The position numbers were made by a program, and so were the translations under genes. A stretch of DNA of 64,000 nt, from assembly GCA_964017195.1 (NCBI GenBank), contig OZ024887.1:9302160-9366159 (forward strand). The letters are read 5' to 3'. Source of the stretch: Siderastrea radians (taxonomy: Eukaryota > Cnidaria > Anthozoa > Scleractinia > Rhizangiidae). The notes beneath the pieces were generated by a model. The model worked only from the letters and a program-made list of their open reading frames with translations. It was not told the DNA's origin and ran no database searches. Shown one piece after another: positions 39,302 through 51,075 of this stretch (its first letter is position 1; each line of letters starts with the position of its first letter).

Positions 39302-39840
39302 TTGGTTTTCAACCACCATTTATAAAACTCATGTTTTGCGTACTGCCAACTTTCTAAGCTTTTTGGAAGGTGATTAGAAATAGATTCCATGATTTCTTTT
39401 TCCTTTGGCCAGCATTCAGAAGGTACTATTTCAAAATAATTGTACAAAAAATAGGGGTAGTTCACTGACTTGTCGGACATCTTCTGAAATTGAGCAATAA
39501 CGTTACCAAGAAAATCTACCTCGCTGGAAGAAAACATTTCTTTAATGTTCCATTTTTGCAAAACACTTTTTAAATAATCATTATTCGTTGGAAGAGCAGT
39601 GTAACTTCTTCTCCAATTTTCTTCTTCAAAACATTCATAATCATCACATTCAACCACTCTACCACATTTTGGACATGCACGACAGAACTCATTCACCACA
39701 TAAATTAATTGCTCCTCGCATGAAGGACAACGATCAATCTTTTTTGTCAATGGGTATGAATTTAATTTTTTTTGCAATGTTTCTTGAATTTTTTTGGCCG
39801 AAATTTTCTCACCTTGCAACCAACCAAATGGGTCGTCCAT
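39286..39840 (-). CDS. Zinc-ribbon protein, VLTF3-like late transcription factor candidate, 184 aa
   Basis: Zinc ribbon CPSC (38-41) with CRACPKCG (53-60), then a helical part with NYPYFLYNYFEIVPSECWP and a C-terminal KSLESWQYAKHEFYKWW. The order zinc ribbon, PYFLYNYF-type helix and S-LxxxQYxxxxFYKW recalls poxvirus/NCLDV VLTF3 proteins that drive late genes. Its presence fits the recurrent TATA-type boxes before the virion genes. Assignment by eye, moderate certainty. Divergent from integrase with a shared TATAGTATA spacer of 22 bp; convergent overlap with the PLA2 gene. Confidence 0.6.
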   Translation of the reverse strand: MDDPFGWLQGEKISAKKIQETLQKKLNSYPLTKKIDRCPSCEEQLIYVVNEFCRACPKCGRVVECDDYECFEEENWRRSYTALPTNNDYLKSVLQKWNIKEMFSSSEVDFLGNVIAQFQKMSDKSVNYPYFLYNYFEIVPSECWPKEKEIMESISNHLPKSLESWQYAKHEFYKWWLKTNQGSS

Positions 39841-39851
39841 TTTTTATTTTG

Positions 39852-39860
39852 TATAGTATA
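39852..39860. promoter_or_regulatory. TATAGTATA box between VLTF3-like gene and integrase
   Basis: 2 bp before the integrase ATG (39863) and 11 bp before the minus-strand ATG (39840). Near palindromic, so it could act both ways. Confidence 0.5.
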
Positions 39861-39862
39861 CA

Positions 39863-40864
39863 ATGAGCTCCCGTATTTTCAATAAATTATCAAAAATTTA
39901 TTACAGCCCGCAAGGGTATTGGAAAGGTTTTGCAGCAATTAAGAAATTAGCCCAGGCAGCAAAAGTTTCGGAAGATGTGGCTCAAAACTGGTTGATGAAG
40001 CAAGCTCTTTGGCAAGTTTATTTACCAGCCCCACGTTACATTCCAAGACCGAAATTTGACGTTCCTGTTCCAAACAAAGTTCACCAAGCCGATCTTCTGT
40101 ATCTCCCACACGATCGCCCACCACGCTCCCGTAAAACTTTTAAATATGCTCTCACAGTGGTAGATGTGGCCTCTCGATACAAAGAAGCCGAACCGTTAAC
40201 CACAAAAGAGGCTAAAGAAGTCGCAGCTGCTCTGGAACGGATTTATAGTCGTGGTCCTTTGAAGTGGCCGAAACTGCTTCAGGTCGATCCTGGTCGTGAG
40301 TTTATGGGTGCTGTGAATCAACTGCTTTCAAAACATAATGTCGAGGTTAGACGCGGCCGTGTGGATATTCACCGTGATCAAGCTATCGTTGAAAGATTCA
40401 ACCGCACCCTGGCTGAACGACTGTTTGGACACCAATATGGGGTTGAAATGCGCCTCCCTGAGGGTCAGCGGTCCACTGCGTGGGTGACCCGACTGCCAGC
40501 TGTTATTTCAGCTTTGAATAAAGAAGTCACTCGACTGATTGGTCAAAAACCTGTTGATGCCATTAAAAAGAAAACTGTTCCATCCAAACCCTCGACACCT
40601 TATTTGAGACCCGTTGGTGAAAACGAAAAGAAGCTCCCCTCCGGTTTGAGTGTTCGCTATCTTTATCAACCCGGTGAACTTGAAGGTGGCCGACGAAGAG
40701 CTACCGACCCAATCTGGTCTTTGAATGTTTACGAGGTTGAAAAAATTATGATAAAACCAGACGCACCGGTTATCTATTATTTATTTGACGGACCAAAACG
40801 TTGGTTTGTTCGCGAAGAGCTTTTGGTTGTCCCTCCAGATACACAACTACCACCAGAAAACTAA
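39863..40864 (+). CDS. Retroviral-type integrase of the Polinton, 333 aa
   Basis: Inserts the element into the host genome. The catalytic triad is D77 (HQADLLYLP), D142 (LLQVDPGREF) and E177 (QAIVERFNRTL), 34 residues between the last two. The N-terminal part (about 1-60) is helical; the C-terminal part from about 260 (VRYLYQPGELEGGRRRATDP to KRWFVREELL) is chromodomain/SH3-like. Length is normal and intact. Its TAA overlaps the TAG of DNA polymerase on the other strand within CTAA. Confidence 0.95.
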   Translation: MSSRIFNKLSKIYYSPQGYWKGFAAIKKLAQAAKVSEDVAQNWLMKQALWQVYLPAPRYIPRPKFDVPVPNKVHQADLLYLPHDRPPRSRKTFKYALTVVDVASRYKEAEPLTTKEAKEVAAALERIYSRGPLKWPKLLQVDPGREFMGAVNQLLSKHNVEVRRGRVDIHRDQAIVERFNRTLAERLFGHQYGVEMRLPEGQRSTAWVTRLPAVISALNKEVTRLIGQKPVDAIKKKTVPSKPSTPYLRPVGENEKKLPSGLSVRYLYQPGELEGGRRRATDPIWSLNVYEVEKIMIKPDAPVIYYLFDGPKRWFVREELLVVPPDTQLPPEN

Positions 40865-43800
40865 CAATGAAACTCGATCGGTTCTGTGTGTATGCCGTCC
40901 TCCAAGACCCAACGCTTGTCGTAATAAGCGCTTAGCCCAAGTTTTTCTTGCTCGTATGTGACTATTTCACCATCTCGCATCCTGAAACCGATGTTTTTTG
41001 CCAAGTCCTTTTCACCTTCTAAGGCTTTTTTGAAGCGCTGCCACGAAATTTCGTTTTGTTTTTTTGACATTCCTTTCGTGCTGAATTTATTTCCTTTTTC
41101 TCCATCAACAAAATAGCATTTGGCACATAGTGCAATCATTCGGCTGCCTTCGCACTCAAGTTTGAACAGACCTGGAGTACGACTGCTCCATGCGTCCCAA
41201 GCAAGCCAATTCTTCTTCTCTCTTTCAAAAGCTTCTCTCATTGCGGGTTTAACAACATCTTCAAGTTTTTCACCACTTATCGCCATGTATAAGCTGTCTG
41301 TGTCCATCTGAATAAGCTCAAAATCTTTTCTGGCAACGAATTTGTCAATGAAGTCATAATAGAACTCAAGCATTCTGAGTTTGGCCAGTTGATAAACAGC
41401 AACTCCAACTTGATAAGGTCTTTTTATTTCGATTCTTAGTTTCCTGCTTTCAAGCTCATAGGCTTCACCTATTTCTTCAAGATCTTCAAGATCTGCGAAA
41501 AAAACCTTTTTTTCTTTTTTTGTGAAAATGACATTTTTTTGCTTTTCAAGGTTTTCTATCATTTTGCCGTAGGCGCTGTTTCCAAGAAGTTTAAAAATAT
41601 CCCCAAAAATGGCTTTACTTTCTTCAACATCTCCACTTCTTCTTGCTTCAGTTACTTCTTCAACAAACCAAGTGAATATTTTGCGAGGTTGATAATCAAT
41701 TGTTCTGAAAACATTCCTTATAAGCGCACCATGGTCAAGATACCATTCCAGCAGCGGAGCGTATAATAAAATTCTTTTGGCTTCCAAAGACCCAACAAGC
41801 TTCTTTCCATTGCCACGGTTTCTATTTGTTTTTTTCATGTATTCAAGCATGTGTTCAGGAACAGCTTCAAAAGGAACCTCCTTGTTTTGAAAGAAAGGGC
41901 ACATTTCTTCGAATTTTGGCCACAATTTTTTTGGGATAAAGATATCAACTTCTGCAAAACCAAACCATTTTTTATTTTTCAACAATTTATGCATTAAAGG
42001 GGCAATGTCTTGATTGTAATGCACAACCTTTCCTTCTTCACAAGGCATGTCTCTTAACATTGTTGACAAATATAATGCGTTTGCGTCATAGCACAGAATC
42101 TTTTTACAAATACTGGGGTTCTTTACTCGATGAGATCTTATTCCTGTCAAACCAGCTTCGTGGTACCTTGAAAAAACAAGACTTGGCCCACCAACCAGTG
42201 AACCATTCAACAAATAATATGCTTCTTCGCAAGGGCTGAAAAGCTCTGCACTTTTCTCAATGGCGCCTCTTAGCAAATAAAGCATACTTACCCCTGGGAT
42301 ACTGACAGCGTCTTTCAAAATATCAATACCCTTGGCTTCGTAAAAATCAAGCATTTTTTCCATTGCCTCAATTCCGGGAACAACATCAAGGTTGTTGTAA
42401 TACCTCAACCAGTCTGCAAAGGTTTTCATTCCTTTTTCTTCAAAAACCTTTTTGCATTCTCTCAATTCACTTTTTGTAAGAAGATAGTCACCTTTCAATT
42501 TTGAATACCAATACTTATATTCGGGTAGCCCTTCAAAATCAAGCTTTTCTGGACTGTCAAACCACTCGTAAGGAAACCAAGATTTACCTTTTTCACAACC
42601 ATAAGCTTTCACCCATTTTTCATAACTTGTTCCAGGGGCTAAGTAATTAATTATATCAAGAAATTTGAAGTCTGAAGTCGACATGAACATTATTTTTCTG
42701 CCATTCTTCGCTACTTTTACCTTTTCCTCTGTATCAGCCAAAACTTCTGCAAAATACTTTCTTATAAGATTTAAATCATACTTTCCAGAGTTGAAACCAA
42801 GAACAGGAACCTGATTACACCAATTCAAAATGTTATGCCTCTGTGCTTTTGTTAAATGGTTCAAATCAGGCATGAACTCTCTTCTTGCTTCAAGCCTGAT
42901 TTTTTCGCCACGTCTTTCAAGCTCTGCCATAAATTTTCTGACAAGCAAAGCAGGGTCTCTTTCACATATATGGGTTGGTTCTCTTTCAAAACTGTCACCA
43001 ATGCTCACAGACACGGGGACATGTTTGTTCTCAATTGTCAACATAGTTGTCATTTTCTTTCTGTAATTCACATCTCCATACGCTTCAAAGTCAAATACAA
43101 TGAAATGTGGATAACGCTTTTGTTTGGTTTTTGGCAGCTTAATTTCAAACAAATTCATTTTTCTTCTTTTAACTTCACAAGACCAAATTTCAACAACATT
43201 ATAGCCGGCATCACGAAGTTTTTTTGTGAAATTAACTGTTGATTGGTATCTTTGTTCCAGGGTTTGGACATGGTCAACAACTTCATCTCTGTAATGAGGG
43301 AAGCATTTTCTGCAACCATGCCAGTAACAACCGTGGTACTGAAAAACGGTGTTTGTTTCGTGATTATACCCGTCAACAGGTCTATTCTGAATTATTCTCT
43401 CACCCCCGTGTCCACAAACAGAATGATGGATGTGAATACCTCGAAGCTTTGATTCTTTTTCAAGCCAACGAATTGCTTCATTGGAATCAGATTTTTTTGG
43501 ATAAAAAGCGTTTTCAAAGGTAGTTTTCAAAGAATCAACTTTTTTGTTTAAAAAGTGCATTCTTGTTACACCTTTTGAGCAAGTATTGGAGTGTCTGTGA
43601 AAACTAGAAGATTTAGTGAATCTTGCATTACAATGGATACAGTTGTAAACGTTTGCAATTTTTGAAACATCTTTTATGAGAAAGGCATGGTCTTCATAAA
43701 TTCCAATTGTGATGATTTTTTTTATTTTTTCTGATGGGCTTTTTCTTAGATGCCAAACAACTTGACCATCATTCAAAAGTTCTGGCTCGTAAACACGGAA

Positions 43801-44555
43801 AGAAAACCAATCTTCAATTTTTTGAGAAAGATTAAAATGAAACTCAACGTCCTCAAGCTGGTCCAAAGAGGTTTTTGGAAAGTCTTTTGGAGGAGCTTTG
43901 AGTTTGAAAAAACTCTTAGCTAACAACCTTGCAGCTGATGTGCACCGATCTGGTCGAGAACCATTATGAACGGCCATACACCGCCAAAGACAAAGATTGT
44001 CGTTATAAGTGTCAAGAGAAAACATGTTCCTACCGTGAGAAAGATTGCGCAGCCAATCAGGCAATTTTCCTGCACCCAAAAGAGGTTTATTATCAAGTAC
44101 AACCTTGACATCGACTTTAAGAAAACCTTCAAAAACCCAGTTAGTGTCTGGTCTTTCAACAGAGTCATAGTCAAGGCGAACATTTTCGCGCTCACTAAGC
44201 CATTTTTGGGCCTGTTCAAGCTTTTTAATCCATCGAGAGCCGCCGTCCTTTGATAATAATGCTGTAAAATATCGTCATTTTCGATGTTTCGGAGTTGGTA
44301 TTGAAAAACATATTTCATATAAAATGATCTTGAAACACTCTTTTTTATTAATCCCATGAAAGCTGAAGTAAGATCAAAATCAATATTCTTTGAAAAACGC
44401 CACCTTATAAAACGTCGACCGTGTGTTTTTTCAACACCATGAAAGACTTTAACATCATGAAATTGTTTTGAATCAAATGAAGCTAATCGTTCCAAAGTTT
44501 CTAATTTTCCATTATCAAGCTCTTCCATTATTGCTTTTTGCATTTTTTGAGCCAT
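40861..44555 (-). CDS. polB: Protein-primed DNA polymerase B (one frameshift)
   Basis: Replicates the linear element. The ATG at 44555 is inside the right terminal repeat; the frame from it is convincing for about 95 residues, then protein-like sequence shifts to the frame that runs to the TAG at 40861-40863. The shift lies around 44235-44290. In the long frame (counted from the TTG at 44079): a C2H2 finger CIHC...HRHSNTC near 147-167; a segment with DGYNHETNTVFQYHGCYWHGC and GYNVVEIWSCE (236-302) like the endonuclease-type insert of Polinton polymerases; ExoI FDFEAYGD (329), ExoII LGFNSGKYDLN (427), ExoIII YNNLDVVPG (561); palm motifs A YDANALYLST (664), B LLGNSAYGKM (831), C QMDTDSLYMAI (924). 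All catalytic residues are present. The shift is either a recent mutation or an assembly error. Confidence 0.93.
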
Positions 44556-45186
44556 CGGGGAAGGAGATACATAATATATTGCGTTTGTTCAATTGGTATA
44601 TTTTTTTTTCCGAGAAGGTATCAAACGAGTAGTAATAAAAGAGTCAAACAAATACTACCTGTTGTCAGTGGTTTATTTAAGAATTTTAAAACTCCCACCA
44701 ATAACATGCGACGCAGGAGCTTGTTATTGGTGGGAGTTTTAAAATTCTTAAATAAACCACTGACAATCAGGTGGTATTTGTTTGACTCTTTTATTACTAA
44801 TGTTATTTGAAAACAGCTTTTCAAATTTTAATTATAATGTCATTTTACAAAACTAATAACTAATAAAGGCACTATAAGGGGTGATAATCTTGTATATTTA
44901 TAAGCCTGATAAAGAATGAAGAATGCTATGCCATGCTATAGTCATTCGATGCAGTTTTCTTAATTTTGAAAGAAAACTTACATACCATTATATTTACTAA
45001 AAATTGGCTTTCTGTGTCGAATGACGCGATAAGGACTTAAAACGCTAAAAAAAAAAGAAAAGGAGACAAACCAACACGGAACAACGATGGCAAAGACTGG
45101 AAAAATTGAGGGCGATTTTGAATTACAAACTCATAAATAAAGCAAAATTGGCCGGTCTCAGGCACTCATTCAAGGCATTTTGTGCT
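44510..45186 (-). repeat. Right terminal inverted repeat
   Basis: Mirror of 27918-28589, carrying the start codon and first 15 codons of DNA polymerase B at its inner edge, and the same internal palindrome. Confidence 0.9.
44632..44799. repeat. Internal palindrome of the right terminal repeat
   Basis: The counterpart of 28303-28470, with the loop in the same orientation relative to the repeat. It lies between the outer part of the repeat and the polymerase start codon. Confidence 0.85.
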
Positions 45187-46000
45187 AAAAGAGGGAAGTG
45201 CGGTCCGCGAATATAAATATATTACGGGATCAACTGGGGAGGAGAAAGCCAGCTCCCCGTTTGCGTGCACACGAAACATTTCTCGCCGAAACTTTTTTCC
45301 TCCCAATAATCAGTTTGCCCTCCGAGGAAGCAATGTTAACTAGATTCCAGGGTCGCGCAGGCTGCACTTCCAAAGTTGACGGCATGCGCAAACGTTTCTC
45401 AGAATCGCAGTTTGCGCGCCCAAGAAACACTTAAGGGAAACAGTGTTTCCTCAACGGTGTTCACTTGTTTGTGGGGTTTTCTACTTGCGCACCATCTTTC
45501 CTGCTCTGATTTCCCGATATGAACGCCTGAAACAGGTTATGACGCAGAACGTTCCCTAAGTCCACAGCCGCGCGTCAAAACTTATGAAAGTTAAGATAGT
45601 TATCCCATTATCTACAGAACTGCTGTACTTATGGTCAACTAGAAATCAGTACCAACCTTCAAAATTATCTTGAAAGCCGCAAACCTTTTAATTAAAAAAC
45701 TTAGGTAGGCTAAGCGGAAGCATCTCTTAGTTTCCTTAGACTGGTGTTCCCGTTGTCATGGTATTTAATAAACGCTATGAGTATCGTGGCATTTTTACAG
45801 GCAAATATTTTCCTCATGATTCAGAGGAGAGGTATGTAAATGTGGGTTTCTTTGGTATGAAAGATTTCCAAGAAGACTTACCTAAAAAAACAGAACGAGA
45901 TCATGTAAAAACAAAAGTATTTCTGAAAGCACGTCCTTATTCTTGTATCCTTTGTTTTCGTGTTGTCAGCCATAAGAATGATACAAATCTAATATTTTAA
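45187..46000. other. Right flank of the Polinton, no recognised gene
   Basis: A frame at 45758-46000 (80 codons) has no domain I recognise. No matching target duplication was found against the left flank. Confidence 0.35.
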
Positions 46001-49000
46001 CGTACGCAGCTTGTACTTTGTTCCTAATAACTAGATCAAACATGCACTATCCCCAGCTAAGCATATGTAAATAAACAAGACTGAGCAACGCTAGAGTACC
46101 CGTGATTGTACAAGGCTTTCATTTTACTGCAGCTTTCATAGAAACAGTTAACTCACACTTATTCACAGAACAAGAAAATCTTGTGCTCAAAAAGCAATGT
46201 ACTACAGGACATATGAGAAACTAAGAATTTTGCAAACGATTTAGAAAATGGTATAGTATTTAACATATACATCAGGGTGCAAATCAAGTGCCCTTCAGAA
46301 AACATTCAACTCCATAACTTACCCCCAGAGAAGAAGAAAAAAATACCCTGACCAAAAACGTGATTTGTGTATATTACTCATTGTTTCCCAAGGGGAAGTC
46401 ACTTTGCCGTGGTAAAGGTCAGTTGAAGCTTGGATTTTCCCGGTTACAAGCTTGTATCATTGCTTAGCACTGTATACGCAAGCCACTGCACGATCTAAAA
46501 TCGACACTTTCATACCCAAAATTTGCTTTATTTTGTTGCCTGAGTAATCACTACGTTTTAATCCACCTCCAAATTGTCGTTCAAGTTACTCGGATCGAGG
46601 TGTTTAAAATTGCTCTCCAATCTGAAATCGTGAGTAATTCTTTTTTAGAGCTTGGTATTTATTTTTGGACCGTGCTCTTGTTTTATTTTCGAGACTTGAC
46701 GATAACTTTGAATTTTGCTTTAGTATCGCTGACTATTTCAAAGCCACTTACCTTGAAAAGTTGTCGGTTTTGTCGTCATCGTCCCGTTTGTTTCTTTATT
46801 CATTTCCATTCCTGGCTCAGCTTTTCCCTTGTAAGCTATCGCCAGTCTTCTTGTGGGCAACGGCTTAGAAAGAAAACAAAATATCAGAATGCACCGCAAC
46901 AAACTATTTGGATCTTCGTGGATTTCCTCTGTTTCACTGATCACACTTTTGAAACGCCACAATATTGCTGAGCAATGAAGGACATTTCTCTGATGTCAGT
47001 TATGATTGAACACCTGCCATCTGCATTCAAAATAAAAATCTCAAATTTCGTATTTGTAAATGTACAACAGGAGCACTATCACAGGAAAGAACTACTCAAT
47101 AATTTTTGTCCATACAAATGGCCATAAATAGATCTAGAATTTATAAATTAGAAATAGTTGTACAAATTGTGCTAACAGTAACCCCTTATTATTGTTCGAT
47201 AGCTTTCATTTGCATGAATGTCGAAGGTCATTATCAAGCTATGATCTTCACTCAAAAGTTTGAAAGACATAACCGGTCACATTATCGTTGTTGTTGAACT
47301 GGTTTGGATGCACTGGTGAGACCGCTTTGTTCAGTGACGTCACAATCGTGTCGCTCTCGAGTTTTGGGAGATAGGAGTAACTTCGTTCATTCATTCAAGA
47401 AAATAATATTTATTATCTAAGCCAGTCGCAGCTACAACTAATTCCCTAGCTAAAAATTTGTATTCTGTATTTGTTTAACCCGTTTTCCTCTGTATTCATA
47501 CGAAGCTCAAAAAATTTCCTCGGTCTGTTTAAGGTTTAAGGGTCCACTGGCTCATACAATGGTCCCCCAATTCAATGCCCTGTAATCACTACAGGTTAAT
47601 TAAGATTGACCGCTTCATTGTTTACAAGAAAACGTTGAACGATTACATCAACTTTTGTTTAGTTTAAAATAAGCAGAAAGGTAATGTTATGAGAAGCAAA
47701 GGACGCTGCGCTGGGCTGAATGTGCTGAAAAGTGATGTTGTTTTGATCCTCTCTTCGCATCCGATTGCGTTGCGTAGTTTGCGTGCGGTTTCATGGAAAT
47801 AAGGTCATAGCAGTATCACCGGATTTCACACGTATTGAAATCATACATGATAATGATAGGCACGCGATGTAGAGTCTCTAAATATACATGAATGTCTTAC
47901 TCTTGTAAGCATACGAATGATAACAAAAGATATTGTGTCCACTGTGTCGATTGCAACCTTAGGACTGAATTAGCGTGGCAACTTTCAAAATGCCCGTTTG
48001 TATATCGAGAACATTATTTCAACCCGGCGCAAATTGTCAATATTGGATCGTAGATAAAATGCAAATTAGCTTACCGAAGAAGAAATCTTTTCCGCGAGCT
48101 TTTGATTTTCAATTTTTTTGACGTTGAAACACTCCAGTTATGGCCTATGTTCGTGTTGATGTCGTCAACTGTAATCACTCGAGAAAATCTCCGATTGGTT
48201 TGTCTGCCACTCGCCGTGTACTTGTCGAGTTTACATCACTGAAATGTAAATTAACTGAATATCCTGTTAAATTTACTTAAGCAAATTATGAACTAAGCTT
48301 GTTACCTCAAGGCCTCGAGATACGAAGGCTATAAGCCAAAGACATCTTGATAAAAATAATTACGTGATAAAACAGAAGGTGACCGGGATACGTTTTCGAG
48401 GTTTTCTTGTCAATATTTAATGTGCAGTGTGTAAACCATATTCCGTATTCCCTTTCCGTTTCTATGTCTTCAAATTCAAACAACAGGAATTTCGTTTTTG
48501 AGATCAGAATTAATGAGTTATTCTTTAGGCGCAAGCAATGATGCGTTGAACTATTTTGTTCACCGTTTGCCAAAATTTACTGACAAAACGCAACTTTCGC
48601 GTTTTTCTCGCTCTACTACCTCTTTTCCCGTCACCTTCACCGTCACTTTCACCATGAGGAACATCAACAACAACAAATTCTAACAAGATTGCATTTTTGC
48701 CTATATCGAGTTTTTACTTGTATCTTAATTTTTTCTTTTATTTTGGTTCGTGCTCTAGCATGATATCTATATCTTCTCCGTGGGAAACCACGATAGCCGA
48801 AATAACTTATTGGATGTTTTGTGAAAACACCAGTTAAATTTTCTTTCATCAACTCGATGAGCAAAAGCAAGGCATTTCTGATCTACTAACAGAACGGATG
48901 TTGAAGACCATCTTAGCAGCATACATGAACATTTCAATAACACATGGAGTGAGCTTTATACCAGAGCGTAGCAAATTTTTGTAACAAGCTTCGACCAGTG

Positions 49001-49943
49001 ATAACGCGTGCGTGTTCTTGGGGCGAGCAGTTATAAAAATATTTAGTTAAAGCCGGTATCTGAATCAAGTTCTTCAGAATTCGCAAACATGCGAATTCTA
49101 CCTACCACATAACTTGGCGCCGATAATTAACATTATTTTTCGATGTAAACTTGCAATTGAAAAAACCAAACCTATCCCATACTAATACCATAAAAATATT
49201 ATTTCTCAGGTGCCAGCCTTTTACTCAAAAGCAAGGCAGAATCACTGCAATTAGCTAACAAAAAAAAAGACAAGAATTTGAAGGGAATCGCAGTGACGTC
49301 GATTAATCTAACTTACCCTTCCAGCTAACTACGCCTTTCAATCAACGTGAAACCAACAGTTACTATAAACTTCGCGTATGTTCAAACTTAACGCTGCAAT
49401 CGTTCAAGTCAGTGAGAAAATAAATATTACAAATACATATTTAAAATGACATGTATTAATGACAAACGGCTGGCTGAATTTGCATAGGAAACACCAACTA
49501 AATTTAAACCTGCGCGTCGGGTGGACTACCAAAACAAGTTCAGCGTGAAAACGAGACCGTAATAAAGGACCATTCACTTTCTATAGGGGAGGGGTGTGGA
49601 ATTTCAACTGCTATATTCCTTGAAGCCCATTTTTTTACCATGCCTTCCCAACGACGTTGACGGAATCAATACAAATATTAAAAAATTGTCGTTTTAAAAA
49701 CAGTACAAAAGTGGCTATTATACAAGGGAATTCAAACGTGTTACTGTTGGCAATTATTTTAATAACCACCGGCCTACAGGACCCCTAAAAGGAACCAAAA
49801 CTGTCCAAACTGTCACACTTATGCCGTTTGCGGCAATGATTTCGGCCCCCAGTGTTATCGAGTTCTAAATATGATTTCCAGTTTTTTTCTTTTTTTTTTC
49901 TGTTGGACATAATATGACCTTCCTTAAGTTTCTAAACACTGTA
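46001..49943. other. No recognised genes
   Basis: AT-rich DNA with short frames only. I saw no exon pattern, RNA gene or clear transposon end in about 3.9 kb. Confidence 0.35.
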
Positions 49944-50312
49944 TAACGCCGGTATTACACTATGGCTCGACGATGTTTTTTGCAACTTGTCTCGAAACGG
50001 CCACTGAAAGTCTGAGTGCGCCGTGGCATCACTGCAGACAAATTGCAAAAAGCGCGTTGCACCACGCATCGGCGCTGCAACAATCTGTTGCAGCATTTGC
50101 AGCATTGCCGCAATCATTGCAATAAGTAGAAGACGGTTTTAATCTCGTTTTGCAACGATTGTGACAAAGCTGCAACGAATTTTTTTTTCACCGTTGCTTA
50201 GCGTAACCACAAGCTTTCTGGAACTTGTCTCGGAGTAGCGAACAGCGCAACTGTACTTTTAGCTGCTGCAAGAAAAGTTGCACGAACCATTGTCCAATGT
50301 ACCACCGCCTTA
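49944..50312. mobile_element. MITE, about 370 bp
   Basis: Left AACGCCGGTATTACACTATGG and right CCATTGTCCAATGTACCACCGCCTTA are imperfect inverse copies, and CAACTTGTCTCG / AAAAGTTGCACGAACC and several TTGCA(G/A)C blocks mirror each other inside. No coding capacity. Confidence 0.6.
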
Positions 50313-50449
50313 AACCAACATGATTTACAAAACCTTTCGTTTTTAGTTCCGTGACTACGGAATCAATCCTTAGGGGAGAAAGACATTACTTTAGGTTTTT
50401 CTGCGGAATTTTCGGGTTTCTCAAGTCTAATCTTGACATTAATTAATTT

Positions 50450-50860
50450 TTTTTGATTTGCGCGTTTGGTTACCACGCATCCAACGTTTTTGACAACTTT
50501 TATCACAGGGGACCCACACAACCTGTGTGACAGTTTGCAGTTTCCAAATATGACCAGCAGTATAATGGCAATACCGAAATGTTCCTACTAACGTGAAATA
50601 TTGCGAGGTACGTTTGCATTTAATTAAGTTCAAAATAAACGTAATTTTACTTCAATCGTTGTTTTTTAGTGGGGACGTTCCTGTATTTCCATTGTACATC
50701 TGCTCATATTTGGAAACTGCAAACGGTCGCACAGTTAGTGTGGGCTCCATGTGCTTTTATTGGCCACTTGACACGGAAGCCCCAAAAATGTTGTCAAAAA
50801 GATGTCAAAAGCCAATCAAAAACTTTTGCAACAGGCAACGGTTCGGTGGCGATTACTGTG
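50450..50860. repeat. Diverged inverted repeat
   Basis: 50465-50585 resembles the complement of 50670-50800; both sides encode an HIWKLQTV(T/A)Q stretch in opposite directions. It looks like an old foldback repeat, so the open frame 50593-50964 is not treated as a gene. Confidence 0.55.
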
Positions 50861-51032
50861 GAACGCCTGTTACAACATACTTCTCTAGACCAGAGATGAC
50901 ATGGTTGGTTGATGGCATTGTCAGCTTTACCTGGAAAAGTGTCATTCGGCACTCTGATACATAATAAACGACAAGCTGACCGTTGTCATTTTGCAATTTG
51001 CTACGTAACTGCCCTTTAATTAATGAACCAAG

Positions 51033-51075
51033 GAACGAACGAACGAATGAATAAACGAACGAACGAACGAATGAA
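51033..51075. repeat. (GAAC)n microsatellite
   Basis: GAAC units with GAAT and AAAC variants. Confidence 0.9.

Larger units (their letters stand above)
27918..45186. mobile_element. Polinton (Maverick) / adintovirus-type element, 17.3 kb
   Basis: Terminal inverted repeats of about 670 bp begin AGCACAAAATGCC, the AG start being usual for Polintons. Between them lie the expected genes: protein-primed DNA polymerase B, integrase with chromodomain-like tail, FtsK-type packaging ATPase, adenain-like protease, penton and major capsid proteins, plus minor virion proteins. I found no 6 bp target duplication at these ends (TATTTA on the left, AAAAGA on the right), and the left flank holds extra terminal-repeat fragments, so the termini may have been rearranged after insertion. 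Repeats that are nearly identical argue for a recent insertion; breaks in polymerase, protease start and PLA2 N-terminus argue that this copy no longer works. Confidence 0.93.

Noticed and set aside
50593..50964. A 123-codon gene
   Set aside because: It lies in a diverged inverted repeat whose other arm encodes the same HIWKLQTV stretch, and it shows no known domain.
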